Shown one piece after another: positions 1-10,000 of a stretch of 64,000 nucleotides of DNA (its first letter is position 1; each line of letters begins with the position of its first letter). The stretch is taken from NCBI GenBank assembly GCA_019155205.2, contig JAHNZQ020003146.1:146433-210432 (forward strand). Reading direction: 5' to 3'. The stretch comes from Gracilaria vermiculophylla. Taxonomy: Eukaryota; Rhodophyta; Florideophyceae; Gracilariales; Gracilariaceae. A model generated the notes under the pieces. It did no database searches. It was not told the origin of the DNA and was given only the letters and a program-made list of their open reading frames with translations. A program made the position numbers and the translations under genes.

Positions 1-585
1 AACTGGGCAGCACAAGGCATATTGGGGGCTTCCTTTCTGGATCGGAATGGACGCGCAATATACCCACGCCTGTGGAAAGAGACGTTTTACGACGCCACCC
101 CTGTAGGTCTGGTGTCCGCATCTCCAGGACTGGACGCCAACGCACGCCACGTGACTAATCTTTCAAAGGAGACGCAGTCGAACAAGCTCCGGATGGTGAG
201 GAGTATCTAAATACCCGCGAGGAGTCAGGCCGTTGTTTGGGTGCAAATATCTGCATCTGGACTTTCATTCCAACAGGGGAGTCCCCATCGGACGAAGACG
301 CAGCACTCCATGATGGCAAACGGCGTTATGGAAATATTACCGAATGTCCCCTTCAGTGTCGTACTTGCCAACCTGAAGGAGTGGCCTCCGCCCCCACAAA
401 AGAGATCGGTCGTCGGATTGGCACTAACCCTCTCTGCATGACGGACTCATCTTCCTCGTACAGAAGACCTTGCGCAACGCGATGCAATCTCTACCATAGA
501 GACTGAAGCGGCATCAATGACTCGAGAAGAAGACATGCCTGCCACTGGGCAGGAGAAGCTCCAAATTGGCGAAGATTTCGATGAG
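1..585 (+). pseudogene. pol relic of copy A: protease-to-RT spacer
   Basis: Homologous at the DNA level to 50775-51306 plus 51864-51918 of copy B, with shared peptide stretches such as TPVGxVSxSPG and LYKETQxNKLR. No catalytic motif lies here; the aspartic protease itself would lie left of the window. The open frame 22-210 is the best preserved piece. The segment ends exactly where the Harbinger inverted repeat begins, and the same sequence resumes at 3555. Confidence 0.75.
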
Positions 586-601
586 TAGAGAGTTTCAGCA
601 A
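586..601 (+). repeat. Harbinger left terminal inverted repeat
   Basis: Sixteen bases TAGAGAGTTTCAGCAA, perfectly inverted at 3539-3554. Following bases TCAATTATGGGTA align with TCAACTGTGGGTA of the other end, so the imperfect repeat is longer. Confidence 0.92.
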
Positions 602-846
602 ATCAATTATGGGTACAATCGTGGGAAAAATATGGGTTGTACGTACCGGAAAAACAATTGAATGAAAATTGTCCTGAAGAGTTTCGGCACTACATCTTTT
701 CGTTCAATGCGTGGTAGGCTGCGGCATAGACATCGCTGCCTCACGGAACAGCAATCGAGGGACCACCTCAACCCACGCGCAGTCCTTGTATCGAGCCACC
801 GCGCCTGGTACATTCCTTGGCCTCGGTCGCTGGCGGCATACCAACA

Positions 847-1992
847 ATGGTGGCAATCAAGCACTACAACCTGATGCAGCTGCGCCACATGCGACGGCGC
901 TTGCGTCGTGAGTTGCTGATGCGACACTTATCGGGAGCGAGTCTTATGGAGCTTGGGCCAGTACTGCGCCGTTTCCTGTTCGTCCGGCGTGATTTGAGAG
1001 CTCTGCTATGCCGCACGAGGGCGGTGTATAGCATATGCTTTAATGTCAACCAGTTTTCCACTGAACACCCGTTGTCTCTTTTCAGGTTCACGTCTGTGGA
1101 TCTGGGTCGCGTTGCTGGTGCATTGGGTCTGACAGAAGGGTCTTTTGAACGTCGACATAGAGTACCTTCCGTGGAGCGCCTGTGCATTGTGCTTCGTCGA
1201 CTATCCTCGCCTGCCCGCTGGCGTGACCTCGAAAACCTATTTGGATGGGCGAGCTCAGCATTATGCGACATCTGCTACGAGACCATCGAGCTAATGATGG
1301 AGCGGTGGAGGGATGCTTTATGCCAGTGGAGGGGAGATTTGATGCAAGAGCGGGCGGCCATGTATACAAAAGCTGTTCTGGACAAGGGCGGGGCGCTTGA
1401 CAACTGTGTTGGCTTCATTGACGGCACAGGGATCTTTATTGAGTGGCCTGGGCATGCAATGCAGCGGAGCGTATACAGCGGCCATAAGCGCAAGCATATG
1501 CTAAAGTTCCAGTCCGTGGTGACGCCAGATTGGCCCTTCTTTCACCTAGCCGGACCCATCGAGGGCATACGGCACGACATCACGCTCTACCGAGAATCGG
1601 GAATGGACGACATGTTGGGTTCAGGCCTGGTAGTAGGCGGTGTACAGTATTGTCTGTTTGGCGACAAGGCTTACCTGGTTCGACCTTGGATGCAAGTGGC
1701 GTTCCCACCTGATGCAGTCGGGGTTCTGAACGAGGAAGAAGAGGCTTTTAATACGGAGATGGCAAGCGTAAGAGTGTCAGTCGAATGGGGGTACAAGGAA
1801 GTGAAGCAGGTCTTCTCCATTCTCGACTTCGCGCGAAAACTCAAGATCAATGAGGGCCCTGTTGGTACTGTCTACACGGCTGCTGTTTTATTGTGGAACA
1901 TTCTTTGTTGCTTGTACGGTGGCCAGACAGCAACCTTCTTCGACTGCACGCCCCCCACTCTCGAGAGCTACCTGTCTATCGGCGCATTATAA
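847..1992 (+). CDS. Harbinger transposase (HARBI1-like DDE nuclease)
   Basis: Predicted 381-residue DDE superfamily endonuclease that would cut and rejoin the element ends in the nucleus. The acidic triad is visible: D192 in FIDGTG, D273 in FGDKAY and E313 in VSVEWGYKE, in the HARBI1/DDE_4 arrangement. The N-terminal half is Arg-rich and probably contacts DNA. The frame stays open upstream from 817 by a TTG, but the first ATG is at 847 and is preferred. There are no frameshifts or stops, in contrast with the dead retrotransposon around it, so the insertion is comparatively young. In animals HARBI1-type nucleases need a Myb-like partner; the candidate partner is the convergent gene at 2200-3174. 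Whether it is active is not known. Confidence 0.88.
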   Translation: MVAIKHYNLMQLRHMRRRLRRELLMRHLSGASLMELGPVLRRFLFVRRDLRALLCRTRAVYSICFNVNQFSTEHPLSLFRFTSVDLGRVAGALGLTEGSFERRHRVPSVERLCIVLRRLSSPARWRDLENLFGWASSALCDICYETIELMMERWRDALCQWRGDLMQERAAMYTKAVLDKGGALDNCVGFIDGTGIFIEWPGHAMQRSVYSGHKRKHMLKFQSVVTPDWPFFHLAGPIEGIRHDITLYRESGMDDMLGSGLVVGGVQYCLFGDKAYLVRPWMQVAFPPDAVGVLNEEEEAFNTEMASVRVSVEWGYKEVKQVFSILDFARKLKINEGPVGTVYTAAVLLWNILCCLYGGQTATFFDCTPPTLESYLSIGAL

Positions 1993-2199
1993 AACAATTC
2001 CGGAGAGACGCAAACGCGGCCATGTCTCAACGATTCTAAAGAAGCGTGCAAGAGAATGTTATTCGGCAGCTGCGGCGGCAGATGCTGCAGCCAGCGACGG
2101 TGCGCACGATCACCGAGCAGCGGCTTTGTCGCCTCGGCTACCAAACGAAGCGGTAGGCACTTATGACTTCTCCATATCTTCCAACCCACCCACTCATTT

Positions 2200-3174
2200 T
2201 CAGTTCTTCCTGACACTACGCACGAGCTCCAAGATCAGCGCAAGGGTCGGCGTACGCTCCTCCCGATCGGCCATGGACGCAGCTGCAGCATCGGCGGAAG
2301 CCTTGGCACAAGCTACTTCTGCAACCGCTTCTCGCTGGCGACGTGCCGCATCCATGTCCAACGCGTGCTGGAAGCGGCGCTGATCCAGGTCCAAGCGCTT
2401 CTCCGCAGTGGCACATTTACGCCGCTCAACGTCACGGCGTTCGGTGACGTCGCGCTTGATGAGGTCGATAAGAACATTGTCTTTCTTCTCTTCTGCATCA
2501 TCACGATGTCGTCGACGCTTTGTAGCCGCTGAAAGTCCGTCATACTCCGAATCATCTTCTATATCCAGGCCGTCCATGTTCTTCTCGAGCTTCCTCTTCT
2601 TCCGACAAGTGCGGCGCATGAGCGACACATCCCTAGCGGCTGCCCCAGCACGAGAGAGCATATCTTCGACGTTACCCTTCTTTTCTTTTGCTTTCGTTTC
2701 TGCCGAGCGTGCGTCACTCATGGCAGCCGCAGCATCGTCAAGAAGGTTCGATAGCTCGTCTTGCACCTCCATTATTCCTGACTGCTTGGCTAGCGCTGCG
2801 TTTTTCTTTTTGAAACGCTCCGTCAGCAGCAAAAACCGATCCTTAATATGCTTGCTGTTCGTCTCAAATGGTTTGCTCGGTTGCACGTTGAAGAGTTCAG
2901 CCGCTCTTGTATACATTTTGTCGCCTTCTCCCCACTTGGCCAGATGCGCTCCTGCACTTGTTACAGCACGTGCACAAAGCAAGTCTGCACCTGCCCCATC
3001 CCACTTCACTCGGCGTCTTTTTGCCGAAACAGGTGGTGGCTTGAAGTCTAGGCTTGACGTCTGGGCAACGGATTCGTTGGCTGACTCCTCTGCGACCGGA
3101 TGAGATGCGCCCGCTGGCAGTGAAAGTCCATGAGGACGGCATGAGGGAGAACAGGGAGTCTCGCCGGTTACCAT
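2200..3174 (-). CDS. Harbinger Myb/SANT-like accessory protein
   Basis: Predicted 324-residue nuclear protein, second gene of the Harbinger element. The N-terminal third is low complexity. It is followed by a basic patch (KRRRVKW) that opens a Trp-containing helical region resembling the trihelix/Myb-like domain of Harbinger partner proteins (LAKWGEGDKMYTRAAELF, then SKHIKDRFLLL). After that come an acidic linker (DIEDDSEYDG) and a long Arg/Glu/Ala-rich C-terminal coiled coil. The first ATG is at 3174; the frame is open to 3411 from a GTG, so a longer or spliced 5' end is possible. The two 3' ends are 207 bp apart. In animal elements such proteins bind the inverted repeats and import the nuclease; that role here is inference. 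Confidence 0.75.
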   Translation of the reverse strand: MVTGETPCSPSCRPHGLSLPAGASHPVAEESANESVAQTSSLDFKPPPVSAKRRRVKWDGAGADLLCARAVTSAGAHLAKWGEGDKMYTRAAELFNVQPSKPFETNSKHIKDRFLLLTERFKKKNAALAKQSGIMEVQDELSNLLDDAAAAMSDARSAETKAKEKKGNVEDMLSRAGAAARDVSLMRRTCRKKRKLEKNMDGLDIEDDSEYDGLSAATKRRRHRDDAEEKKDNVLIDLIKRDVTERRDVERRKCATAEKRLDLDQRRFQHALDMDAARRQREAVAEVACAKASADAAAASMADREERTPTLALILELVRSVRKN

Positions 3175-3538
3175 CGAATTGCTGGCTGAAAAACGGAAAG
3201 GGGGAGGATGGGGGGACGTCGCAAAACTGCACACTGTCAGGCACGGATAACGAAGAGCAGTCGGTAGGTTCTTGCACCCACGCACCGCACGAACCAGCAC
3301 GGCACGTTGAAGACGACGCGCTCCACAAAGGCGGACGCTCACCGCGTGAATGCCAGGCGTTTCGGGCAGCGTGAGCGGTGTAGCTGGGCTAAGACGAGGA
3401 GCAGATCGCACCGAAAACGATTTCGATACAGAGCCTCTCCGAACGATTTACTGGTAGGAATTGTCGGTCGGCTTGGCCCAGATCGGCCACATGTCATACG
3501 TGCCGTGCCACGCTACCCACAATCTACCCACAGTTGAG

Positions 3539-3554
3539 TTGCTGAAACTCTCTA
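3539..3554 (-). repeat. Harbinger right terminal inverted repeat
   Basis: Exact reverse complement of the left 16-bp end. The retrotransposon sequence resumes at once after it (GTATCGCCATAGAATAG), matching copy B at 51918-51934. Confidence 0.92.
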
Positions 3555-4430
3555 GTATCGCCATAGAATAGTGGAGATGCTACCGGCGTTTTAGAACATG
3601 TGTTCAGTTCGCCTGGGTCAGTTTAGCCTGGCAATGCAACGGATCCAGCTCACACCTGATGAAAAACCGGTACACTAACTCCCGAGGAGGGCTGGACCCC
3701 ATGCGCGCGATTTCGAATGCAATGAGGTCCACCGGATGTTGGATTAGGGGTTTGTTGAGCATTTTGATTCCGAATGGGCTTCTCCGGTGGGATTTGTGAA
3801 GAAGAAAGATGGCTCCGTGAGGTTCTGCATTAGCCATAGACGCCTCAACGAGGTCACTGTACGCGATTCGTACCCAATACCCCGCATGGATGAATGTATC
3901 GGCTCCTTAGGTGATGCCTCTATTTTCTTCACGCTGGATGCCAACAGCGACTACTGGCAGATTAATATGGATGACTTCGTTAATGATAAGACAGAGTTCA
4001 CTTCCCACTGTAAAATTATCAGATTCTTAAGGATTCCATCTGGATTGCCGAATGCACCCGCTACGTTACAACAAACGAGGGAGCTGTCAAAACTGAAGTG
4101 GCAGTACGCCCTGGGGTGTAATGACAATGTCATTATATACTCCAGCAGTGAGGTTTTGTAATGTCTTTTGGAGGCTTGTTCCGAGTTTCTCTGGCATTGT
4201 AGTGCCGTTAAATCACCTCTGGGAGGAGTACAAGCCGACGCAATTGGCTATTCTGACGGACGAAGAGTTTGAAGCCCTTAATAAGTTGAAGAGGATACTA
4301 CAGAGCCACCGATCTGGGTACTCCCGAAGCGGAACGTTCAAATGGCGCTGGACACAGACCTATGTAAGTATCAGGTAGGATGTGCCCCATACAAGAACAA
4401 ACTGAATGTTTACTTTAATCTATAGGACAC
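3555..4430 (+). pseudogene. reverse transcriptase relic, copy A
   Basis: Ty3/Gypsy RT with palm and finger motifs: CISHRRLNEVTVRDSYPIPR, then FFTLDANSDYWQINMDD, then a degraded PSGLPNAPATLQ. The catalytic YxDD box is lost; the corresponding place reads GCNDNVIIYS near 4118-4146. Just after it about 225 bp present in copy B are missing, and the sequence jumps to the thumb (SGIVVPLNHLWEEYKPTQ). Stops break the frame at 3556-3790 and 4159. Non-functional. Confidence 0.85.
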
Positions 4431-4931
4431 TGGAGTCGCAGCCTTTCACCCATGGAACGGAATTATTCCACCTCGGAGTGTGACTGTCTCGCAATCGTAT
4501 ATGCTGTGTTGCTTTTTCGCCCGTACCTGGAAGGCGCGGGTTTCACTTTGAAAACGAACCACGCACCATTGAAGTGGGCAGTGTCCTTTGGGGATGCTTC
4601 CCACCATCTAGAGAGGTGGAGGCTACGCCTCCTGGAGTTCAAATTTGACATCTTCCCCCGTTTCGACAGAAAACACCAGGCAGCGGACGTACTGTCGCGA
4701 ATCTACACTGAGGTAGAAGACAAAACACCTTTGGATGACACAGTCCCTTTTGTTGTTATTGAAGACATTGGCAGGACAGGAGGATCCGAAGGAAAACTTT
4801 TGGAATTCTGTGAAACTGGAGGCACTTTTAGTGGGCTCCTTGAGGTGATGGCCCCTTTTAAGGAGGATAATGAAGTTCTTCCCATCACCATAGCAGAGTT
4901 TCTGAAGGAGCAGAGTACAGATGCTTACTGA
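4431..4931 (+). pseudogene. RNase H and pol linker relic, copy A
   Basis: Open frame of about 160 residues containing the second half of the Gypsy RNase H domain: SECDCLAIVYAVLLFRPYL with the catalytic Glu, TNHAPLKW (usually TDH, so the Asp is replaced by Asn), and RKHQAADVLSRI at the domain end. It is followed by an acidic linker to integrase. The first RNase H Asp lies before a break. Colinear with 52981-53470 of copy B. Confidence 0.83.
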
Positions 4932-6118
4932 AAGGAGTGCCTTGCCACCGTGAGTAGTCTAAAATCGTCATTCGATGTCGACCGAGACGGCGTACTTGTA
5001 TGTCGTGCTTCCCTGGACGGCGCTCTCCAAAAGATGGTCACGACGAGCCAACGGGCAAGGATGCTGTATCCCGCACACTACCGACGCCTCGCCGGGCACC
5101 CAGGTGGATCGCGCATGTATTTCAACATGAAAAGGAAGTTGTATTGACCGAAAATGTTTAATGAAGGCTTCCAAACGATGGCGGATTGCCACTCGTGCGC
5201 CTTCGCTAGAGAGAATATCCGCCGACACCGGGAGCCACTCACCCTATTGCTGCCTTCAAGAACTATGCAGTTCATGACCATGGACATTTTGGGCCCTCTC
5301 TCCAAGTCGAGGCGTGATCACCGATCGGTTTTTGAAGATCATTCGCGCCATTTCCCTCCGGCGCACGATTGCAGAAGAAATTGCCGACACCGTTCTGAAG
5401 AATTAGGTCTGCTCATATGGGAACCCGTTGTATCTCCTTACGGACAACGGACACAAGTTTTCGCCCGAGCTTTACAGCGCCAGCTCCGAAATGCTGGGGA
5501 TGAAGCAGTGGTTGACCACTATTTATCACCCCCAGACCAACAGACAGGCGGAGAGGTTTAACAAAACCATCGCCTAAAAGTTGAAGCACTACGTCGCGGA
5601 CCATCAGAAAGACTGGGACGCATACGTGAGCGCGCTCACGTATGTACACAACCTGCAGGTGTACTGCTCCATAGGGACCGCTCCTTTCAATCTGATGCTA
5701 TCGCGCATCCCGCCTAGTGCCGTCATTGCGGCACGCGTCACGGGGCAGCAGGTGGATGGGCCACAGGTAGCAACAGTAGCTCAAGCGAAACGCGCCATCT
5801 TAAGACGGTATGAAGAGGCACTCTCTCTTGCGAAGGACAGACTCAACTCCTCGCAGAGGAGAAAAAACAGTTTCTGGACTGGAAGGTGAAATATGGCCCA
5901 CACCTAAGGGAAGGCGCCGAGTTTTACATCGACAAACCTGGGAAGTCATCCGATGAACCGCTGGATTTCACGCGAAAGTTAGCGTCGAACCCCTCAGGGC
6001 CCTACCAAGTCCCGGGAACCTATAGGGACACTGTCGCCATTGCGGTACACGGGCTACGAGACGTCGTTGCCCGTGATCGGGTGACGAAAATCCCGACGCC
6101 CAGCCCTCCAGGATTGCC
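4932..6118 (+). pseudogene. integrase relic with GPY module, copy A
   Basis: All integrase parts can be followed across three frames. The zinc finger has HYRRLAGHPGGSRMY and CHSC. The core has the first Asp in FMTMDILGPL, the second in a frame near 5433-5455 (LTDNGHKF) and the Glu in HPQTNRQAERFNKTI near 5535-5570. A GPY module (SGPYQVPGTYRD, then RDVVARDRVTK) lies at about 5995-6095. Stops and shifts near 5147, 5400 and 5575 disable it. In copy B the zinc finger and most of the core are deleted, so this is the better reference for the family. Confidence 0.85.
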
Positions 6119-6446
6119 CGCCACCCCACCTCAGGGGTCACGAGCGGAACGTTCTCCCCTGACCACCCCAGGAGCGAAGAGAGAGCTGGATACTGGAAAT
6201 CTCATCACACCTTTCAATGAACTATTGATGGAAGCTCTAGAAGCTATCAAGACCCCTCAAGGTGATTTACTCTATGTAGTAGACCATATCGTCTCTCACC
6301 GATGAACCCCTGCAGGGATACTGTACCGCATCCGCTGGTACGGGTACACTGTAAAAAATGACACGGAAGAGCCTCCGGGACACATCTCGGAGAACTTCAT
6401 CCGGAGATACCACGCCAATCTGGAGCGGAAACGCATCTGCGCATAG
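6119..6446 (+). pseudogene. integrase C-terminal chromodomain, copy A
   Basis: The polyprotein ends with YRIRWYGYTVKNDTEEPPGH and ENFIRRYHANLER, a chromodomain pattern (aromatic residues, W-Y-GY, E-P, terminal helix). Chromodomains direct chromovirus integration to marked chromatin; that role is family knowledge. One in-frame stop (6303) separates it from the preceding linker. Copy B has the same domain intact at 54210-54407. Confidence 0.8.
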
Positions 6447-6689
6447 GCTTTTCCGTTAAGGAAGAAAAGAAGGGGCCCCCAACCGGAGTTGTTTTTTGTC
6501 TTCGCTTTCTATGATCAACCAGGAGTTCTATTTTTCGCTTCCAGGACGCCATTGCCCACTTTTCGGACGCGACCGCGGTGGTACTTCGTGTCGCTAAGTG
6601 CTCGGGCATGGTCAATATGTACTGCAACCACCGTTCATGGAGCTTCTGCTCTAACTCAAGGATCTTTTATTACACCGCTATCATGGACA

Positions 6690-7480
6690 AACTCCTATCT
6701 CAGGGGTTTCTTACGCCTACAGGTTACCGAACCGCATCGCATACTCCGCTTCCAGGCACATTTTCGCCCGTAGCGCTTGCCTCTCGCAGACCTCTGCGAG
6801 GCTCTCCTTGAAGGCAGCCATCGAGTTTCGACCCGCCCGGGCCTTGTGGAGCTCTAGAACCTAGTTACGAATCTCGCGCAGAGCCTCTACAGGAGATGTC
6901 TGAAAAGGACGGCCCGTCACCAGGCAAGCCTGCACCAACTCCGGAAAGGCAGTACCCAGAGTCCCAAAGGATAACGCCCCCGATGGTACGCCAAAAGCGG
7001 CAATCTCCGTCATTAGAGCAACAACCGCCATGGAAAAAGTCGCAGATGGCGGTCCGGCTGGGACAGCGGGCTCTCCAGTGGATTCTACAGGTACTGCAGC
7101 GAAGGTCGGCAGGGCCAAGGATGGAGCAGCCACACCAGAGATGACAGTGGCACAGGACCAGAGATCTATCCCAGACGAGGATGAATAACCGGTACGGGGA
7201 CGCTCTGCAGTTAGCTGTCCACCACCGGGCCGAAGCATTCGGTACGGGAGTAATCTAGTCCTTTTCCATAGAAGACACATCGGCAATTACTGTGAGAGGA
7301 TCCAGCATCGATGCTGGAGGCTGCGTCACGATCTCCGGGGGCGCAGCCACGTCTTGCAACGGGGCAGGTAATGGAAGTGGTGTACGAATCACCAAGCTTC
7401 CCACCATAAGATCATAGTCGGGAAATACACGGAGAGGACGGACGAAGGGATGCAGGCGGGAGGACGAGCACCTTAGTGGG
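6690..7480 (-). pseudogene. opposite-strand ORF of family-1 element, copy A (deleted version)
   Basis: Reading frame on the strand opposite to gag-pol. The 6861-7286 part is open and matches the product at 54670-55245 of copy B, with shared blocks AERP, VPSGAL, VEALRE and SMAAFKESLAEV (the last continuing past one stop). It is Pro/Ser/Ala-rich followed by a helical C-terminus. About 1.3 kb of the upstream part found in copy B (55385-56705) is missing here. Function unknown. Confidence 0.65.
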
Positions 7481-7869
7481 AAACGGGTTCATAGCAGCGG
7501 ATGACAATCGGGCAGAAGGAAAAAGTATGAGTATGATATATCCGATGAGGATGGACGAGCTGACGCGACAGCTCGCGCATTTCCCAATGGAATCCTCAAA
7601 AATGTCGGAATATTGGGCACTCTTGCCCCATCCGGATACGCCAAGATGGAGTGCCGAGCTTAATTCTAGACGCGTTAAGGTCCCAGAACCGCCTCAACAG
7701 AGATGTACAAGCCCGCGGTCGGTACGCCACATGAGAATGGGGAAGCATGGAGGAGTTCCTGGAGGAGGAAAGCTGTCACATCACGGGAGGCCGCTCTCAC
7801 ATCAAAACCGATAAAAGCCGCTTTACGATTGGGCTGTATAAAGATGCACGTCAAGGACGTGGTACAAGT

Positions 7870-7883
7870 AGTGAAAGAGGGTA
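7870..7883 (+). other. polypurine tract of copy A
   Basis: AGTGAAAGAGGGTA directly in front of the 3' LTR, the expected place for plus-strand priming. Confidence 0.6.
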
Positions 7884-8436
7884 CGTAGTACATTAGATCC
7901 TAAGGTGATGCATTCAAGTGGCTTTACGACGGCATATCTCTAAAGAGGGCTGCTATTTTTTTAAATGAGCCGCGTATTGCATTGTTTGGCCCACGTGCAC
8001 TATAGTACCATTGAGGAACGGTAGAATTTAGATTTATTTTAATTGATTGGTGAAGTTATTTACTACAGTTGTGAGACCTGCCGAGGCGGACTCCCGGCGT
8101 GGTGCTTAATTTGCCGGTCGAGCTCCACCTCTGGGGAAGTAAACCAAGCACTCTTGAGTCTATGTCTTTTTTTTCTGTTGGATACTCTCGTCAAACATCC
8201 TAAGATATCGAAGCCGTCGATCCCCAGGTCGCCTCGTAGCAGTGCCTGTGGGAGCGTTGTCCGCCTAATGAACCTCCTTCTCCGCTTTATGTTTACGGAT
8301 CCCCTTTCATAACTCCCTCGACTCGTGATAGCGATTACTGCAGACCACCCTTAGGGACCCGCGCCTTTGCAGTCAAGAAAAGCTCCTAATGGACGTTGTT
8401 TACTACCACCTGGAAAAAAAAACTGACGGTACCACA
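7884..8436 (+). repeat. 3' LTR, family 1, copy A
   Basis: About 553 bp, (T/C)GTAGTAC...GGTACCACA, aligned throughout with the LTRs at 47379-47927 and 57209-57752 and the inverted one at 51307-51858. Shared landmarks include GTGGCTTTACGACG near the start, TTAGATTTATTTTA (possible TATA/U3 region) and TCGCCTCGTAGCAG. The copy has drifted visibly. The matching 5' LTR is outside the window. Confidence 0.9.
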
Positions 8437-8800
8437 AAAGGGATGCTCTAAATATTGAGACAGGTTCTGCATCACAAATCGCGAAAATATGGCAGCACTC
8501 TGGATGGGTTACTTGCAACTTCTTAAAAACTCCGCATCTTCCCAGCAACAACCATTTAAAGCCTGGCAGAAATAGTTTTTTTCCACTGTCATAAAGTGAA
8601 TCGTTTGAACTGCTACACTTTGGAACATATCAGCTAAGGAAGTACAGAAGGAATATAATTTTGCTGTTATTAATTGAAGAGTGCACAACATTTTAGAAGA
8701 AGTTTCAAACTTTAGGAATAACAAAAAGAAAAGTAGTGCGATGACCACCTCAAAAAACAATTAATTAAGGGTGAAATTTGCCACAACATTTAAAATGGGA
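8437..8800. other. non-coding gap
   Basis: AT-rich sequence between the LTR of copy A and the Tc1 relic. It probably contains the degraded N-terminal part of that transposase, but I see no convincing motif. Confidence 0.5.
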
Positions 8801-9345
8801 CCCTCCGAACTGGGAGAAGGTGGTTTTTAGGGCTGAAGAGAAGTACAACCATGATGGTCTAGATTTTTAAAATCTTTGCTGACATGATTTTCGAAAAAAC
8901 CTTTTTTATTCTTCAATCATTTCTGTTTTAGAGATGCATTTCCAACTATGGCGCTGCGCATGTTCACTTAGTAGAAGAAAATTCAAATTCTGATCGGTAT
9001 GTTAGTATTTCAGAAGAGGACGAATTGCTCTCGGATGCAGAAAAGTCGGGCAAACATTGGATTTTTCAGCAAGATGGAGCTCCTTTGCATAGATAAAAGT
9101 CTAATAAAACTGGTTTTCTGAAAATAAAGAACGCTTTTAAATTACTCCGCACCAGGCTCAGATTTTAACATTATCGAGAATGCTTGGGGAGTATAATTAA
9201 GGGCTGTCAACGCTAAAAACCACCAATTAAACAATAGGGAAGACTTGTTTGAGGCTACAGAGGTGGCTTGGTCGAATATTCAGGAAGAGTATTTTTTTAA
9301 ACTATATCATTCTATTTCTGACAGGCTGCTCTAGGTCATAGAGCA
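8801..9345 (+). pseudogene. Tc1/mariner transposase relic (DD34E type)
   Basis: Conceptual translation over several frameshifts gives WEKVVFRAEEKYNHDGLD (first catalytic block, Asp lost), HWIFQQDGAPLHR with the second Asp at 9073, and an ENAWG block with Glu near 9176. The spacing is about 34 codons allowing for one small indel, which is the Tc1 DD34E pattern. The C-terminal helix EATEVAWSNIQEEYFFKLYH follows. No inverted ends were recognised. It is a different, more decayed copy than the relic at 22.66-23.8 kb. Confidence 0.72.
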
Positions 9346-9359
9346 AAAAGGATCAGCCT

Positions 9360-10000
9360 CTGGCTCCAATCCAAATGGCTTCCTTGTAAAATAGTAGAGA
9401 CCCGCAGAGCACGTGATCGTCTTCTTTTCTAAAGGCTCTTCTGGGACATCCACTTGCCATTGGCCACGATTAGCATCCTTCATTGTAAGTTCTTTTGACA
9501 TCTCCTAGTGAGTCATTGCACGTCTCTATTCAAGGTAACGGCTACGCACACCGCACCGAAATGATCCTTGGCTTTCAATATTCCACGCAAAACCTCATTC
9601 GGGTATCTTTTTCTTCCAAACCATAACCACTGAGCTTGCCCACTCGGATGCGGCAGGTTCTATCACGCCTTCCTTCAGCATGCAGTCAATCTTATGGAGT
9701 TCTACCTCTTGGAATTTCTGTCCCGCGAGACACGAAGCCTGATGGACTGGCTTACATCTCAAGGTACATTCAGTACAGTGCTTCGTATCCCTGATAAAAC
9801 CCATCTGGCCCGACCACAAAAACTGAAGGTCTCCAATAGGTTGACGATTTTGCGTTTCAAGGCATCTTCCTCGATTCCAATGTTCACATTTTCCTTCTAA
9901 TCGAAAAAGTAATACGTCAGGTAAAATTGATGTCTACCCCACCCCCCTGTCCTTAGTTTCGTCACCCCTGTCCACCGCTTGCTTTGAAATAATGAATATT
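9360..10000 (-). pseudogene. Gypsy reverse transcriptase N-terminal relic, third lineage
   Basis: On the - strand: TPLRCKPVHQA-like segment, KIDCMLKEGVIEPAASEWAS and VVMVWKKK at 9595-9819, then DANRGQWQVDVPEE, KTITCSAGLYYFTRKPFGLE at about 9370-9480. These are the finger and palm blocks that precede the YxDD box in Ty3/Gypsy RT. The catalytic box and everything downstream is absent, cut at about 9360. The wording differs from families 1 and 2 in the window, so it is a separate lineage. Confidence 0.78.

Larger units (their letters stand above)
586..3554 (+). mobile_element. PIF/Harbinger DNA transposon, apparently complete
   Basis: The ends are TAGAGAGTTTCAGCAA at 586-601 and its exact reverse complement at 3539-3554. 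The similarity continues imperfectly for about 20 further bases inward. Two ORFs without internal stops lie inside: a DDE nuclease on + and a Myb/SANT-like protein on -, tail to tail, the usual gene pair of autonomous PIF/Harbinger elements. Copy B of the host retrotransposon has the uninterrupted target around 51915-51922 (GATGAGTATCGCC). Comparison gives a candidate 3-bp target duplication GTA (585-587 and 3555-3557), the length expected of this superfamily. If GTA is the duplication, the element proper is 588-3554 and the outermost TA is ambiguous. Confidence 0.9.
1..8436 (+). mobile_element. Ty3/Gypsy chromovirus, family 1, copy A (5' part outside window)
   Basis: Decayed LTR retrotransposon entered from the left edge at the protease-RT spacer. 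Order on the + strand: spacer, RT, RNase H, integrase, GPY module, chromodomain, an opposite-strand ORF relic, 3' LTR. It is colinear with copy B (47379-57752), which supplies the missing 5' half. It is interrupted at 586-3554 by a Harbinger transposon. Relative to copy B it lacks about 225 bp of the RT thumb (junction near 4158) and about 1.3 kb of the opposite-strand ORF (junction near 7418). Frameshifts and stops occur in every domain, so the copy is dead. The domain order integrase-chromodomain identifies the chromovirus branch. Confidence 0.9.

Noticed and set aside
9345..9420. Apparent extension of the + strand Tc1 transposase past 9345
   Set aside because: The readable + peptide there is the antisense of the Gypsy RT block on -, which has the stronger motif match.
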